A DNA stretch of 64,000 bases from a virus. The notes beneath the pieces are model-generated. The model saw nothing but the letters and a program-made list of their open reading frames with translations. It did not search any database and was not told the DNA's origin. Shown here piece by piece: positions 9,301 to 17,116 of this stretch. The stretch covers positions 1 to 64,000 of the IMG/VR virus record IMGVR_UViG_3300027770_002599; one strand, 5' to 3'. Each line of letters opens with the position of its first letter. Positions within the stretch are counted from its first letter, which is position 1. Both the position numbers and the translations under genes were made by a program.

Positions 9301-12300
9301 AAATTATTAGTTGATGTGGATAAAATATTATAATCAGCAGTTGCTGTGCTCCCATTTAATGTTATTGCATTTGCAGTAGCATATTGCTTACCAATTAAAA
9401 TATTTGCACTATTTCCAGCAACAGTTAAGGTTGCTGTTGGATTTGTGGTTCCTATGCCAACAGAACCACCAGAAGTTGTCGTAATAATAGTTCCACCAGT
9501 TCCAACATTAAGTGTTGCTGTTGTTGTAACTCCAGTAAAACTTGCTTGAGTACCAAATAGAGATGTAGTATGAGTTGCTATACCAGCAAAGGTAGAGACT
9601 CCAGAAACATTTAAGTTTGTTGCGGTAATGAATCCTACAGTTGTAATACCAGATACATTTAACTGTTGTGATGTTAGATTAGTTGTTGAAGTAACACCTA
9701 AAGTACTGATACCTGAAATATAAGCACTACCTTGAACAGTTAAGGTTGATGTTGGATTTGTGGTTCCAATACCAACGGAACCATTAAAGTAACCACCACT
9801 ATTAACTTGAAGTGCTTGCGATGCAGTACCTGTTGTTGTTGAGGTGTTGATTAAAAAGTTTCCTGATGCATCAATTACTTGTCTATAAAGACTAGCAGCA
9901 TTATCCCAAATGTAGAAGGTATTTGGTGAAGATGGATTGGATGAACCTCTTGCACCTATTTCCCAATCATTTCCATTTGTAAGAAATTTTAATGTAGTTC
10001 TTGCAGTTGTACTAGTTGATTCAATTGTAAGAATATCATCAGTACCAACAATATGTGTTTTATATTGTGGATTTGTAGTTCCAATGCCAACAGAACCACC
10101 AATATAAACACTAGAGTTAATACCAGAAACCTGAAGAACTTGTCCTGAAGTTCCTGTTGATGTTCCACCACCAATCAAAGTTGTAGATTGAAGTGTTGTT
10201 ATACCAGAAACATTTAACTGTTGTGATGTTAGGTTGGTTGTTGATGTAATTCCTAATGTAGTAATACCTGATACATTAAGTTGTTGTGACGTTAAGTTAG
10301 TTGTTGATGTAATTCCTAATGTAGTAATACCAGAAACATTTAACTGTTGTGACGTTAAGTTAGTTGTTGATGTAATTCCTAATGTAGTAATACCTGATAC
10401 ATTAAGTTGTTGTGACGTTAAGTTAGTTGTTGATGTAATTCCTAATGTTGATACTCCAGTAACATTAAGTTGCCCTAGTGTTCCAACAGAAGTGAGTGAT
10501 GAATTAACAACACCACTACCCAAAGTATCATTAGAAAGTACAGAAGTTCCATTAACCCGATAAACTTTACCAGAAGCAACATCAAAGTCTTCACTAGACT
10601 TAAGTGCTGTAGAACTATTACTCCAAGTTAATGTTTTTCTTATACCAATAGAACCAATACCAATACCAGCACCATCAAGAAGTGCATTTGTTCCTACTGT
10701 AGTTGCAATACCAACATTAAAGTCAGCCAGTTCAATAGTTGTTGAGTTAACAATAAATTGAGTACCATCAACATACAAATCACCTTTAATTCGTACTGCA
10801 CCAGTATTATCTCCAACCGCAGCAGGGTCTATCGTGAGAGTTGCCGGACCACTAATAGTATTTGTATTGATATTAATACCAGTACCAGATGCACCAGTAG
10901 AAAGTTGAGACGCAGTTATAATACCAGAAGCAGCATTAATACCTGATGCATTAATTGTAACTCCAGAACCAACTACAATACTTGTTGCTGTTGCAGCACC
11001 TAATGCAGGAGTGACTAGAGTTGGACTTGTAGCAAATACAGCAACACCAGAACCAGTTTTGTCTGATAATGCTGTTGCAAGATTAGAAGAACTAAAGGAA
11101 CCTAATGATGTTGTGGTGTTATTGGATGTAATAACACCAGTTAAGTTTGGTATATTAGTTGTTGATGTTGCTGTTCCAGTAAGAGCACCAACAAATGTTG
11201 TTGCTGTAACGATACCTGATACATAAGCACTTGATGCAGTAATGAATCCAACTGTTGTAATACCTGATACATTTAATTGTTGTGAAGTTAGATTAGTTGT
11301 TGAAGTAACACCTAAAGTACTGATACCTGATACATTTAATTGTTGTGAAGTTAGATTAGTGGTACTTGTAATTCCTAAAGTACTGATACCTGATACATTT
11401 AACTGTTGTGAAGTTAAGTTGGTTGCTGATGTAACACCTAAAGTACTGATACCAGAAACATTAAGTTGTTGTGATGTTAGATTAGTGGTACTTGTAACTC
11501 CAAGAGTTGTTATACCCGATACATTTAATTGTTGTGAAGTTAGATTAGTGGTACTTGTAACTCCTAAAGTACTGATACCAGAAACATTAAGTTGTTGAGA
11601 AGTTAAATTAGTTGCTGAAGTAACACCTAAGGTACTAATACCAGAAACATTAAGTTGTTGTGATGTTAGATTGGTTGTTGATGTAACACCTAATGTAGAA
11701 ACACCAGTAACATTAAGTTGTCCTAATGTTCCAACAGATGTTAGAGAAGAGTTGACAACATTAGTACCTAAAGTATTATTACTAAGAACCGAAGTACCAT
11801 TAATCTTATAATCATTTCCTGTGGTTACATTAACTCCACCAGAAGTTGTAACTCCAGAAACATAAACATTGGATGCAGTAATAAATCCAACTGTTGTAAT
11901 TCCTGAAGAAACATAAAGTTGAGTTACTGATGCAATACCACCTATAACTGATGTAGAAGTACCAGCATTAGTAGCATATGTTGCTATACCACTTGAAGTT
12001 GCATAAGTACTTACTCCAGCATTAGTTGCATAAGTAGCAATACCACTTGAAGTTGCATAAGTTGCTACGCCAGCATTAGGTGCATATGTAGAAATTCCTG
12101 ATGATGTTGCATAAGTTGATATACCAGAACTTGTAGAGTATCCAGCAATTGTTGCATAAGTGGCAATACCTGATGATGTTGCATAAGTTGATATACCACT
12201 TGAAGTTGCATAAGTACTTACTCCAGCATTAGTTGCATAAGTCGCTATACCACTTGAAGTTGCATAGGTTGATACACCTGCATTACTTGTATAATCTAAG

Positions 12301-13598
12301 AATGAAATTGTTGCTATACCCAAAGTAGAAGCAACAGAAACTATATTACCAACAAAATTTAATTGTGTAAAACCATTTGCATCACCGATTAATGTTCCTT
12401 CATCAAAAATACTAAGTCCAGTAATAGCATCAGCAGGAGCAGCAGGAACCCAATTTGGAGGATTGCTAATACCATTTGATTTGAGAATATATCCAGAAGT
12501 ACCATTTGCCAAAAATGCTGTGGTATCAGCGGAAGACTGATAAACTAGATTTCCATTCAAACCACCTTTAATATTTGTTGATATACCAGCATCAGTTGCA
12601 TATGTTGCAGTACCAGAAAATGTAGTAGCAGTTATAATACCAGTAGAATAGATATTACCTGCAGTTACAAATCCCAAAGTACTGATACCAGAGATACTTA
12701 ATGATGTACCTACAATATTAGTACCACTAAAAGAACCACCAATTAATGAACCATTAACATAAAATCCATCAGAAGCAGTAACACTACCAATAAAATTTCC
12801 ACTACCAACAACATGTAGTTTTGATGTTGGATTTGTGGTTCCTAATCCAACAGAACCAGAAACATATGCGCCACCAACAACTTGAAGTCTTTGTGATCTT
12901 GTTCCTGTTTCTGTTCCTCCACCTATAAGAACTGAACCATTAGTGAATGTAGAAATACCAGAAACATTTAACTGTTGTGATGTTAAGTTGGTTGCTGATG
13001 TAACACCTAAAGTGCTGATACCTGATACATTAAGTTGTTGTGATGTTAGGTTGGTTGCTGATGTAATTCCTAAAGTGCTGATACCAGAGATACTTAATGA
13101 TGTTCCTACTACACTAGTACCACTAATAGATCCACCAACAAATTTGGTGGAAGATAATACTCCAACAAAATATCCATCACCATCAACCCAAAGTTTTGAT
13201 GTTGGATTAGTTGTTCCAATACCAACAGAACCACCAATATAAACACTTGAGTTAATACCAGTAACCTGAAGAACTTGTCCTACAGTTCCTGTAGAAGTTC
13301 CACCACCTATAAGAACTGGTCCATTAGAGAATGTAGAAACACCAGCAATACTTAAAGAAGTACCTACTAAAGCAGTAGCATTAATAGCACCACCAATTAA
13401 TGAACCATTAACATAAAATCCATCAGCAGAAGTAACACTACCAATAAAATATCCACTGCCACCAACCCAAAGTTTAGAAGTAGCGTTGGTGGTTCCTACA
13501 CCAACATTACCAATAACTTCTAATACTGTATTATTTTCAGTATAAGAACTTACACCAATTTTAATATTTTTTTGGCGGTTGCTGAGATATTTTGTCAT
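6393..13598 (-). CDS. Giant repetitive tail-fibre shaft protein (2401 residues)
   Basis: The protein is almost entirely repeats. I count 26 copies of a 21-residue unit (TLGVTSTTNLTSQQLNVSGI), most in five tandem arrays. Other blocks are GVGTTNPTSKLWVDGSGYF, a TSTGTxGQVLQV block, a 9-residue STYATSSGI array near residues 435-545, and eight 17-residue NFFGxxAGxxNTxGxxN units at about residues 1894-2033 that resemble YadA-type trimeric adhesin heads. The hexad-like spacing of the units suggests an intertwined beta-helical homotrimer, as in other phage fibres. Its start follows 13604-13951 with a 5-base gap, and the glycine-rich tip gene 5246-6388 follows directly. No enzyme motif is present. A fibre-shaft role is well supported by composition; the attachment site on the baseplate is not visible. 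Confidence 0.8.
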   Translation of the reverse strand: MTKYLSNRQKNIKIGVSSYTENNTVLEVIGNVGVGTTNATSKLWVGGSGYFIGSVTSADGFYVNGSLIGGAINATALVGTSLSIAGVSTFSNGPVLIGGGTSTGTVGQVLQVTGINSSVYIGGSVGIGTTNPTSKLWVDGDGYFVGVLSSTKFVGGSISGTSVVGTSLSISGISTLGITSATNLTSQQLNVSGISTLGVTSATNLTSQQLNVSGISTFTNGSVLIGGGTETGTRSQRLQVVGGAYVSGSVGLGTTNPTSKLHVVGSGNFIGSVTASDGFYVNGSLIGGSFSGTNIVGTSLSISGISTLGFVTAGNIYSTGIITATTFSGTATYATDAGISTNIKGGLNGNLVYQSSADTTAFLANGTSGYILKSNGISNPPNWVPAAPADAITGLSIFDEGTLIGDANGFTQLNFVGNIVSVASTLGIATISFLDYTSNAGVSTYATSSGIATYATNAGVSTYATSSGISTYATSSGIATYATIAGYSTSSGISTYATSSGISTYAPNAGVATYATSSGIATYATNAGVSTYATSSGIATYATNAGTSTSVIGGIASVTQLYVSSGITTVGFITASNVYVSGVTTSGGVNVTTGNDYKINGTSVLSNNTLGTNVVNSSLTSVGTLGQLNVTGVSTLGVTSTTNLTSQQLNVSGISTLGVTSATNLTSQQLNVSGISTLGVTSTTNLTSQQLNVSGITTLGVTSTTNLTSQQLNVSGISTLGVTSATNLTSQQLNVSGISTLGITSTTNLTSQQLNVSGISTLGVTSTTNLTSQQLNVSGITTVGFITASSAYVSGIVTATTFVGALTGTATSTTNIPNLTGVITSNNTTTSLGSFSSSNLATALSDKTGSGVAVFATSPTLVTPALGAATATSIVVGSGVTINASGINAASGIITASQLSTGASGTGININTNTISGPATLTIDPAAVGDNTGAVRIKGDLYVDGTQFIVNSTTIELADFNVGIATTVGTNALLDGAGIGIGSIGIRKTLTWSNSSTALKSSEDFDVASGKVYRVNGTSVLSNDTLGSGVVNSSLTSVGTLGQLNVTGVSTLGITSTTNLTSQQLNVSGITTLGITSTTNLTSQQLNVSGITTLGITSTTNLTSQQLNVSGITTLGITSTTNLTSQQLNVSGITTLQSTTLIGGGTSTGTSGQVLQVSGINSSVYIGGSVGIGTTNPQYKTHIVGTDDILTIESTSTTARTTLKFLTNGNDWEIGARGSSNPSSPNTFYIWDNAASLYRQVIDASGNFLINTSTTTGTASQALQVNSGGYFNGSVGIGTTNPTSTLTVQGSAYISGISTLGVTSTTNLTSQQLNVSGITTVGFITATNLNVSGVSTFAGIATHTTSLFGTQASFTGVTTTATLNVGTGGTIITTTSGGSVGIGTTNPTATLTVAGNSANILIGKQYATANAITLNGSTATADYNILSTSTNNLIINRPSGKSITFAQTDLSHANFDTSNNFILNSGSLAIGNFTPSYAIDAGAASLNKAGRVGSIIFGTAGTSYGVVGYNAKPSALNAWTYDTTDVASWVQFLSGGHVFYRAAIGSTGNSITPLESGRFDSSGNLGIGTTNPTSKLWVNGDGYFVGSITGTNLVGTALSVTGISTFANGPVLIGSATSTGTASQRLQVNSGGYFNGSVGIGTTNPTSTLTVQGSAYISGISTLGITSATNLTSQQLNVSGITTLGVTSTTNLTSQQLNVSGITTLGVTSTTNLTSQQLNVSGISTLGVTSTTNLTSQQLNVSGITTLGVTSTTNLTSQQLNVSGITTLQSTTLIGGGTSTGTAGQVLQVSGINSSVYIGGSVGIGTTNPTSKLWVDGSGYFTGILTANRIFSSQYGEFVGGSISGTNLVGTSLSISGISTLSSTVNIGGTVIFTNNNIRIGDTNTGRSITSGTHNFFAGSEAGKCNTTGSCNNFFGRGAGCSNTIGNHNNFLGNSAGYLNTCGNYNNFFGQYSGFSNTSGGCNNFFGQYSGLLNDSGSNNNFFGNCAGYYSFSGQNNSFFGNNTGYNMSNGCNNTFLGSNAACTQIDGDRNVAIGYSVQLPLINGSDQLNIGSGSNSWITGNSNFNIGLGTANPTSKLWVDGSGYFTGNLTSQQLNVSGITTLGIITASSAYVSGISTFAGITTHTASLFGTTASFTGVTTSGGINVTTGNDYKINGTSVITNNTLGSGVVNSSLTSVGTLGQLNVTGVSTLGVTSTTNLTSQQLNVSGITTLGVTSTTNLTSQQLNVSGITTLGVTSTTNLTSQTLNVSGISTLGVTSTTNLTSQQLNVSGISTLGVTSTTNLTSQQLNVSGISTLGVTSTTNLTSQQLNVSGITTLQSTTLIGGGTSTGTTSQPLQVTGGAYVSSNVGVAVTAPSFAVDVSGDARVQSTGKMRFGGTAGSTNFYIQYNSTTNSLDFVAG
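6661..7038 (-). repeat. Tandem array, 6 x 63 bp
   Basis: Six in-register copies of a 63-bp unit start at 6661, 6724, 6787, 6850, 6913 and 6976. The first copies are nearly identical. Each unit encodes one 21-residue shaft repeat of the 2401-residue fibre. Confidence 0.95.
7494..7919 (-). repeat. Eight 17-residue repeats resembling a YadA-type adhesin head
   Basis: Codons for about residues 1894-2033 of the giant fibre encode units of the form NFFGxxAGxxNTxGxxN. Asparagine, glycine and cysteine are strongly enriched compared with the flanking shaft. The unit is 51 bp. It resembles the left-handed beta-roll repeats of trimeric autotransporter heads; this is by pattern only. Confidence 0.8.
8311..8625 (-). 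repeat. Tandem array, 5 x 63 bp
   Basis: Five copies of the 63-bp shaft unit keep exact register from 8311, then the sequence diverges at 8626. Confidence 0.95.
10207..10458 (-). repeat. Tandem array, 4 x 63 bp
   Basis: Four copies of the 63-bp shaft unit in exact register. This array has its own dialect (GITTLGITSTT), more alike internally than to the other arrays. Confidence 0.95.
11266..11706 (-). repeat. Tandem array, 7 x 63 bp
   Basis: Seven copies of the 63-bp unit, the longest array in the giant fibre gene, in exact register from 11266 to 11706. Confidence 0.95.
11960..12290 (-). repeat. 27-bp (9-residue) repeat tract
   Basis: About a dozen imperfect 27-bp units encode alternating STYATSSGI and ATYATNAGV in the giant fibre. 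They differ from the 63-bp family in length and sequence. Confidence 0.85.
12961..13086 (-). repeat. Tandem pair, 2 x 63 bp
   Basis: Two copies of the shaft unit at 12961 and 13024, before divergence at 13087. Confidence 0.9.
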
Positions 13599-13603
13599 TA
13601 TCT

Positions 13604-13951
13604 TTAGTTAAGGGTTTCTAGTATACTTGCAATAAATTTTAAGTCTGTTCCATTACTTCCAGATAATACCATGATATCTCCAGCTTCAAGAACAAGTTTT
13701 CCAGAAAGAAGATTTGCAGTATCACTAGAAGAAATTGGAAAAGACTTCAATATTTCAGTTGTAACAATTCCAACTCCTCCAGATACATTTCTTCGGTGAG
13801 ATAATGAAACATCTTGAGAGTAATTTCCAATATTAGCCACTTGTGCTAACAGAACAACTCCAGTATAACCAACAGGTGCAGTATAAATTCCTACTGGACT
13901 CGTTTGTACAACTGATGTAATTGATTTAAAAACATTTAATGCTAATGCCAT
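13604..13951 (-). CDS. Small virion protein, possible fibre adaptor
   Basis: This 115-residue protein is beta-rich, with no cysteine and no signal peptide. It reads TAPVGYTGVVLLAQVANIGN near residues 24-43 and ends LVLEAGDIMVLSG ... LKFIASILETLN. The second half of the 176-residue protein at 32189-32719 has a comparable plan (VPVPAGSSVIISD ... SLDVTLAILQGVA), and both genes sit directly beside a large fibre gene. The arrangement suggests a small jelly-roll or sandwich adaptor, but no family can be named with confidence. Gaps of 3 and 5 bases place it in one operon with 13955-16819 upstream and the giant fibre downstream. Confidence 0.6.
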   Translation of the reverse strand: MALALNVFKSITSVVQTSPVGIYTAPVGYTGVVLLAQVANIGNYSQDVSLSHRRNVSGGVGIVTTEILKSFPISSSDTANLLSGKLVLEAGDIMVLSGSNGTDLKFIASILETLN

Positions 13952-13954
13952 TTT

Positions 13955-16819
13955 TTATTCTCCTCCTAATGCTAGAATGAATGGTGTCATTGTTGAAAAT
14001 AAACTCTTAGAATAGAAAGTACCAGAAATAGTTCCGGTTTGTTGATTAATAGAAACACCATCTCCTATTCGGAAATTACCAGATTGGTCTGTACTTGTGT
14101 ATACAACTAATCCACCATTTCTAGAATCAGTCTCATTATCTTGAATTGGAACTCCACCAGAAGAAGGAAGTGCAGATGCAATTTCAATTCCAGAACCAAT
14201 ATATTCAAATGAATGTCCAGATGCTAGAACTCTACTTTGCTTATGAAAGAAAACTTCAGTACCAACACCCAAAGAATAAGGAAGATTCTCACTCACAGTA
14301 ATTGTATAAACATTATTAGAAATTGGTGTAGAATTCAAAACAGAATAATAAGTAGGCACCAACTCAACTGTTGCTGTTGCATTATTTATTCCAACATTAG
14401 GAGAAGCAATTGTAATTGTTGGTGGTGAAGTATATCCACGACCATTAGATACAAGTTCAAATCCAATAACAGAACCGTTACTTATTTCAGCAACTGCTGT
14501 AGCAGGAACTCCCCAAGTTGTATCAGGTTCAGAAATTGTTACTATTGGTGTAGAAGTATATCCAGTTCCACCAGACCCTACAGTTATTTTTCCTACGGAA
14601 TAATATAAATCACCAAAATAAACAACTTGACCATCAAATGGTCTTATAACATTTACTTTAGCATTTCCAGTATTTGGAACATAAGTATGTGGTTGAGTTG
14701 CAACACCAACATTCATTGTAAATACTGTACTTGCCATTGAGACTGATGGAAGACCAGTCAAACTTCCTTGTCCAAGAAATGTAGTAAGAATTCCAACAAG
14801 ATTATCAATATTAGATTTTACATTCGCACAAGATGCTGGATCAGTATTGAATCCAGTTACAGGATCAGCGGCAATTGTCAGATCTTTTACATTTAATTGA
14901 TTATTGATTGCAAGTTTAGAATAATCACGAACTGCTTGAAAAGCAGTAATAGAAGTTGTAATACCAATGTTTAGTGGAGTTCCAGAACTATCAAAATAAA
15001 TTTTAGTTGCAGCAAGAATACTTTTATTTGTAAAGTTTGTAACATCAGAAGCAACAGCATCCACAATATATCCAATATCTCTTCTACACTTAGATTCACC
15101 TGTTAGGAAAGTTCCACCATTTAATGTTATTCCATTAATAATATTTAAATTACCTGCACCAATTGATTGAGTTGCAATACCAACAAGGGTACTAATAGTT
15201 GTTTGAACATTAGAACAAGATGCTGGAGATGTATTAAATCCGGTTACTGGATCTGCAGTAATTGTTAAATCTTTTATTGTAAGTTGATTAGTAATTGCCC
15301 TCTTACAATAGTAACCAGCAGATGTAAATCCAACAATTGATGGTGTTTCTTCTCCAACTAATCCATTAGCAATTGGAACACCTGCACCATCAAAATATTG
15401 CTTTGTGAATGCAATGGTATATGAGTTTCCTCCAGTAAATAGATCAGTAGAAATAGCATCTACAAAATATCCAAGATCTCTTTTACATTTTGTTTGAGTA
15501 CCAGAAATTGAAGGATATTGTGCTACGGTATCGTTCCACGCACTGTTAACAATCTCGGTTTTATTTTGTTGAATTAAACGATATGAATCTTTATAACGAT
15601 AAGAAGCATCACTTGCAGAATCACCAAGAAAAACAAAATCTGGATGATTGAGTGCAATTGATGCAAGAGACTTATCTACAATCTCAGTTTTATTTGCTGT
15701 GATTAAATTTCCTGCATCAACGTATCTTCCTGGTGCAACTGTTTTAATTTCAAAAATATATCCATTCTGACCACTTGGATAATATCGTGTTCCTGGTTCA
15801 TAAGAACAAGTAAATCCAAGTCCTGCAATAGTTACTCCCATTCCAACAGAGAAATTATGTGCTGTTGAAGTATATGCAGTTAAAATTCCTGTTGTATTAT
15901 CATAGGAAGCATTGGTAATATTTAAAGTTGGAGTACTTAAATCCAACACAAATGTATCACTATTTACAGAGGAAGCATATGTAACAATTCCAACATATTT
16001 TAATGGTCCAATTCCATCAGCAACTAGTCCATAATTACCGAATGATGAGTTAGAGTTTGTTAAATCACACGCACCACCAGATCCACAATATACTGCAACG
16101 TCATCACAAATTGTGAAGAGTGATACTAACTGAGCATATCCTTCATTTGTAATAGAAACACCAATACCACCTTGATTATATTGAGTATAAGAATCAAGAA
16201 CCATTGATTTTAATGGTCCTAAAGCATTTTCTCCATCAATTCTTAATCCAGTACTGTTACGAATAAAATTTGTACAGTTCTGAATATATGGAGATTGATT
16301 AATATATCTTTGATTATTTGGATTAAATGCAAAAATTGCTCCACTACTTGGTTGATTGCAAGTGAATGCCATTTCTGCAATATAGTTTCCGGTTCCTACA
16401 TAAAACAAATCTTCATCAATATTTAAAGGAGTTACAGAAACTTCTCTTAAACTATCTCCAGTAATACTTACTTGGTCTGGCAATTCAATTGGATTATCTT
16501 CTACATAATATCCAGCACTAACTTTAATAACTGTTCCCGTTGTTGCTTCTGAGACTGCTGCTTTGATTGTTGCTTTTGCGTCTCCAAGCTTTTTGCCTGT
16601 GTTGTTGTCGTTTCCGTCTTTTGTGACATATAAAATATTTGTTACTGTTACACCAGACCCTACTCTAACAATATCCGTACCAATTCCTGCTCTTTCTCTT
16701 CTTACGAACAATTCTGCATCATAAGTATTGAGTGCAAGTTCACCTAAAGGTAATTGGTCTACTGTAGGTCTTTTACCTTCAAGAGAAGATCTTTTAATCT
16801 TAATAACGGGTGCTGCCAT
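13955..16819 (-). CDS. Virion protein with right-handed beta-helix (pectin-lyase-like) N-terminal half
   Basis: The 954-residue protein contains ILYVTKDGNDNNTGKKLGDA at about residues 61-80, followed by TIKAAVSEATTGTVIKVSAG and a PNIELPDQVSI-like step. This is the usual opening of a right-handed beta-helix of the pectin-lyase / DUF1565 type. The middle holds two diverged copies of one module: C(K/R)RD(L/I)GY(F/I)VDA, then KDLTI(T/A)ADPVTGFNT and a SC(S/A)NV element. The C-terminus ends in a short domain with GNFRIGDGVSINQQTGTISG. Such helices form phage tailspikes, some with glycan-hydrolysing activity, but no catalytic residues can be assigned here. It heads the operon leading into the giant fibre. 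Confidence 0.65.
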   Translation of the reverse strand: MAAPVIKIKRSSLEGKRPTVDQLPLGELALNTYDAELFVRRERAGIGTDIVRVGSGVTVTNILYVTKDGNDNNTGKKLGDAKATIKAAVSEATTGTVIKVSAGYYVEDNPIELPDQVSITGDSLREVSVTPLNIDEDLFYVGTGNYIAEMAFTCNQPSSGAIFAFNPNNQRYINQSPYIQNCTNFIRNSTGLRIDGENALGPLKSMVLDSYTQYNQGGIGVSITNEGYAQLVSLFTICDDVAVYCGSGGACDLTNSNSSFGNYGLVADGIGPLKYVGIVTYASSVNSDTFVLDLSTPTLNITNASYDNTTGILTAYTSTAHNFSVGMGVTIAGLGFTCSYEPGTRYYPSGQNGYIFEIKTVAPGRYVDAGNLITANKTEIVDKSLASIALNHPDFVFLGDSASDASYRYKDSYRLIQQNKTEIVNSAWNDTVAQYPSISGTQTKCKRDLGYFVDAISTDLFTGGNSYTIAFTKQYFDGAGVPIANGLVGEETPSIVGFTSAGYYCKRAITNQLTIKDLTITADPVTGFNTSPASCSNVQTTISTLVGIATQSIGAGNLNIINGITLNGGTFLTGESKCRRDIGYIVDAVASDVTNFTNKSILAATKIYFDSSGTPLNIGITTSITAFQAVRDYSKLAINNQLNVKDLTIAADPVTGFNTDPASCANVKSNIDNLVGILTTFLGQGSLTGLPSVSMASTVFTMNVGVATQPHTYVPNTGNAKVNVIRPFDGQVVYFGDLYYSVGKITVGSGGTGYTSTPIVTISEPDTTWGVPATAVAEISNGSVIGFELVSNGRGYTSPPTITIASPNVGINNATATVELVPTYYSVLNSTPISNNVYTITVSENLPYSLGVGTEVFFHKQSRVLASGHSFEYIGSGIEIASALPSSGGVPIQDNETDSRNGGLVVYTSTDQSGNFRIGDGVSINQQTGTISGTFYSKSLFSTMTPFILALGGE

Positions 16820-16831
16820 TAGGTATTTACC

Positions 16832-16853
16832 AAAAAATCCAATATATATTGGA
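16832..16853 (-). terminator. Possible weak intrinsic terminator or 5' hairpin
   Basis: The minus strand carries the palindrome TCCAATATATATTGGA followed by TTTTTT, between the 64-residue gene and the 954-residue gene. The stem is AT-rich and weak. It also lies just downstream of a late-promoter-like motif (16864-16870), so it could instead be a 5' hairpin of the late mRNA. Confidence 0.4.
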
Positions 16854-16863
16854 CATTATTATA

Positions 16864-16870
16864 TATTTAG
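16864..16870 (-). promoter_or_regulatory. Putative late promoter (CTAAATA)
   Basis: The minus strand reads CTAAATATA in the 51-base gap ahead of the gene starting at 16819. It is a one-base variant of the T4 late motif. Confidence 0.45.
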
Positions 16871-17065
16871 TCAATTAAAATCTTCCTCTACTTTTGCCAT
16901 TTTTCTCGTTTTTGACGATAATAACTTCTCATTTTCCAATTGAAGATTCTCTATTGTTTTTTTCAATTGTTCTATTTGAGTTTCAAAAACAATATTAGAA
17001 TTAAATAATTCAAAAGATTTTTGTTGATACTTACTTAAAACTAATTTTAATTCTTCTTCAGTCAT
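16871..17065 (-). CDS. Small coiled-coil protein, function unknown
   Basis: This 64-residue protein is highly charged. It has a heptad-like run (IEQLKKTIENLQLENEKLL) at about residues 32-50, which predicts a coiled coil. The tail KTRKMAKVEEDFN is mixed charge. It differs from all neighbours, which are uncharged beta-rich fibres, so it may be a regulator or an assembly chaperone. It is flanked by a strong terminator upstream (17066-17091) and a weak hairpin downstream, so it could be a monocistronic unit. No family is recognised. Confidence 0.6.
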   Translation of the reverse strand: MTEEELKLVLSKYQQKSFELFNSNIVFETQIEQLKKTIENLQLENEKLLSSKTRKMAKVEEDFN

Positions 17066-17091
17066 AAAAAAAGAGGGAGATAACTCCCTCT
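17066..17091 (-). terminator. Strong intrinsic terminator downstream of 17117-19474
   Basis: The minus strand has a perfect 8-bp stem (AGAGGGAG, loop TTAT, CTCCCTCT) followed by a run of Ts ending at the next ATG (17065). It should end transcripts from the 785-residue fibre gene. Confidence 0.8.
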
Positions 17092-17116
17092 ATTTAGACT
17101 ATTTTATAATTTAGAA

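Noticed and set aside
6661-12290. CRISPR-like direct repeats
   Set aside because: The repeats are in frame in one long coding gene, 63 or 27 bp without unique spacers, and no cas gene is visible.
6691-13242. Long plus-strand frames opposite the giant fibre
   Set aside because: They are antisense shadows of a low-complexity repeat with few stops; they lack ribosome sites and the products are repeats of the same reversed units.
17091-17098. CTAAATA motif as late promoter for 16871-17065
   Set aside because: It overlaps the terminator stem of the preceding gene, so transcription would start inside the hairpin; evidence is too weak to list.
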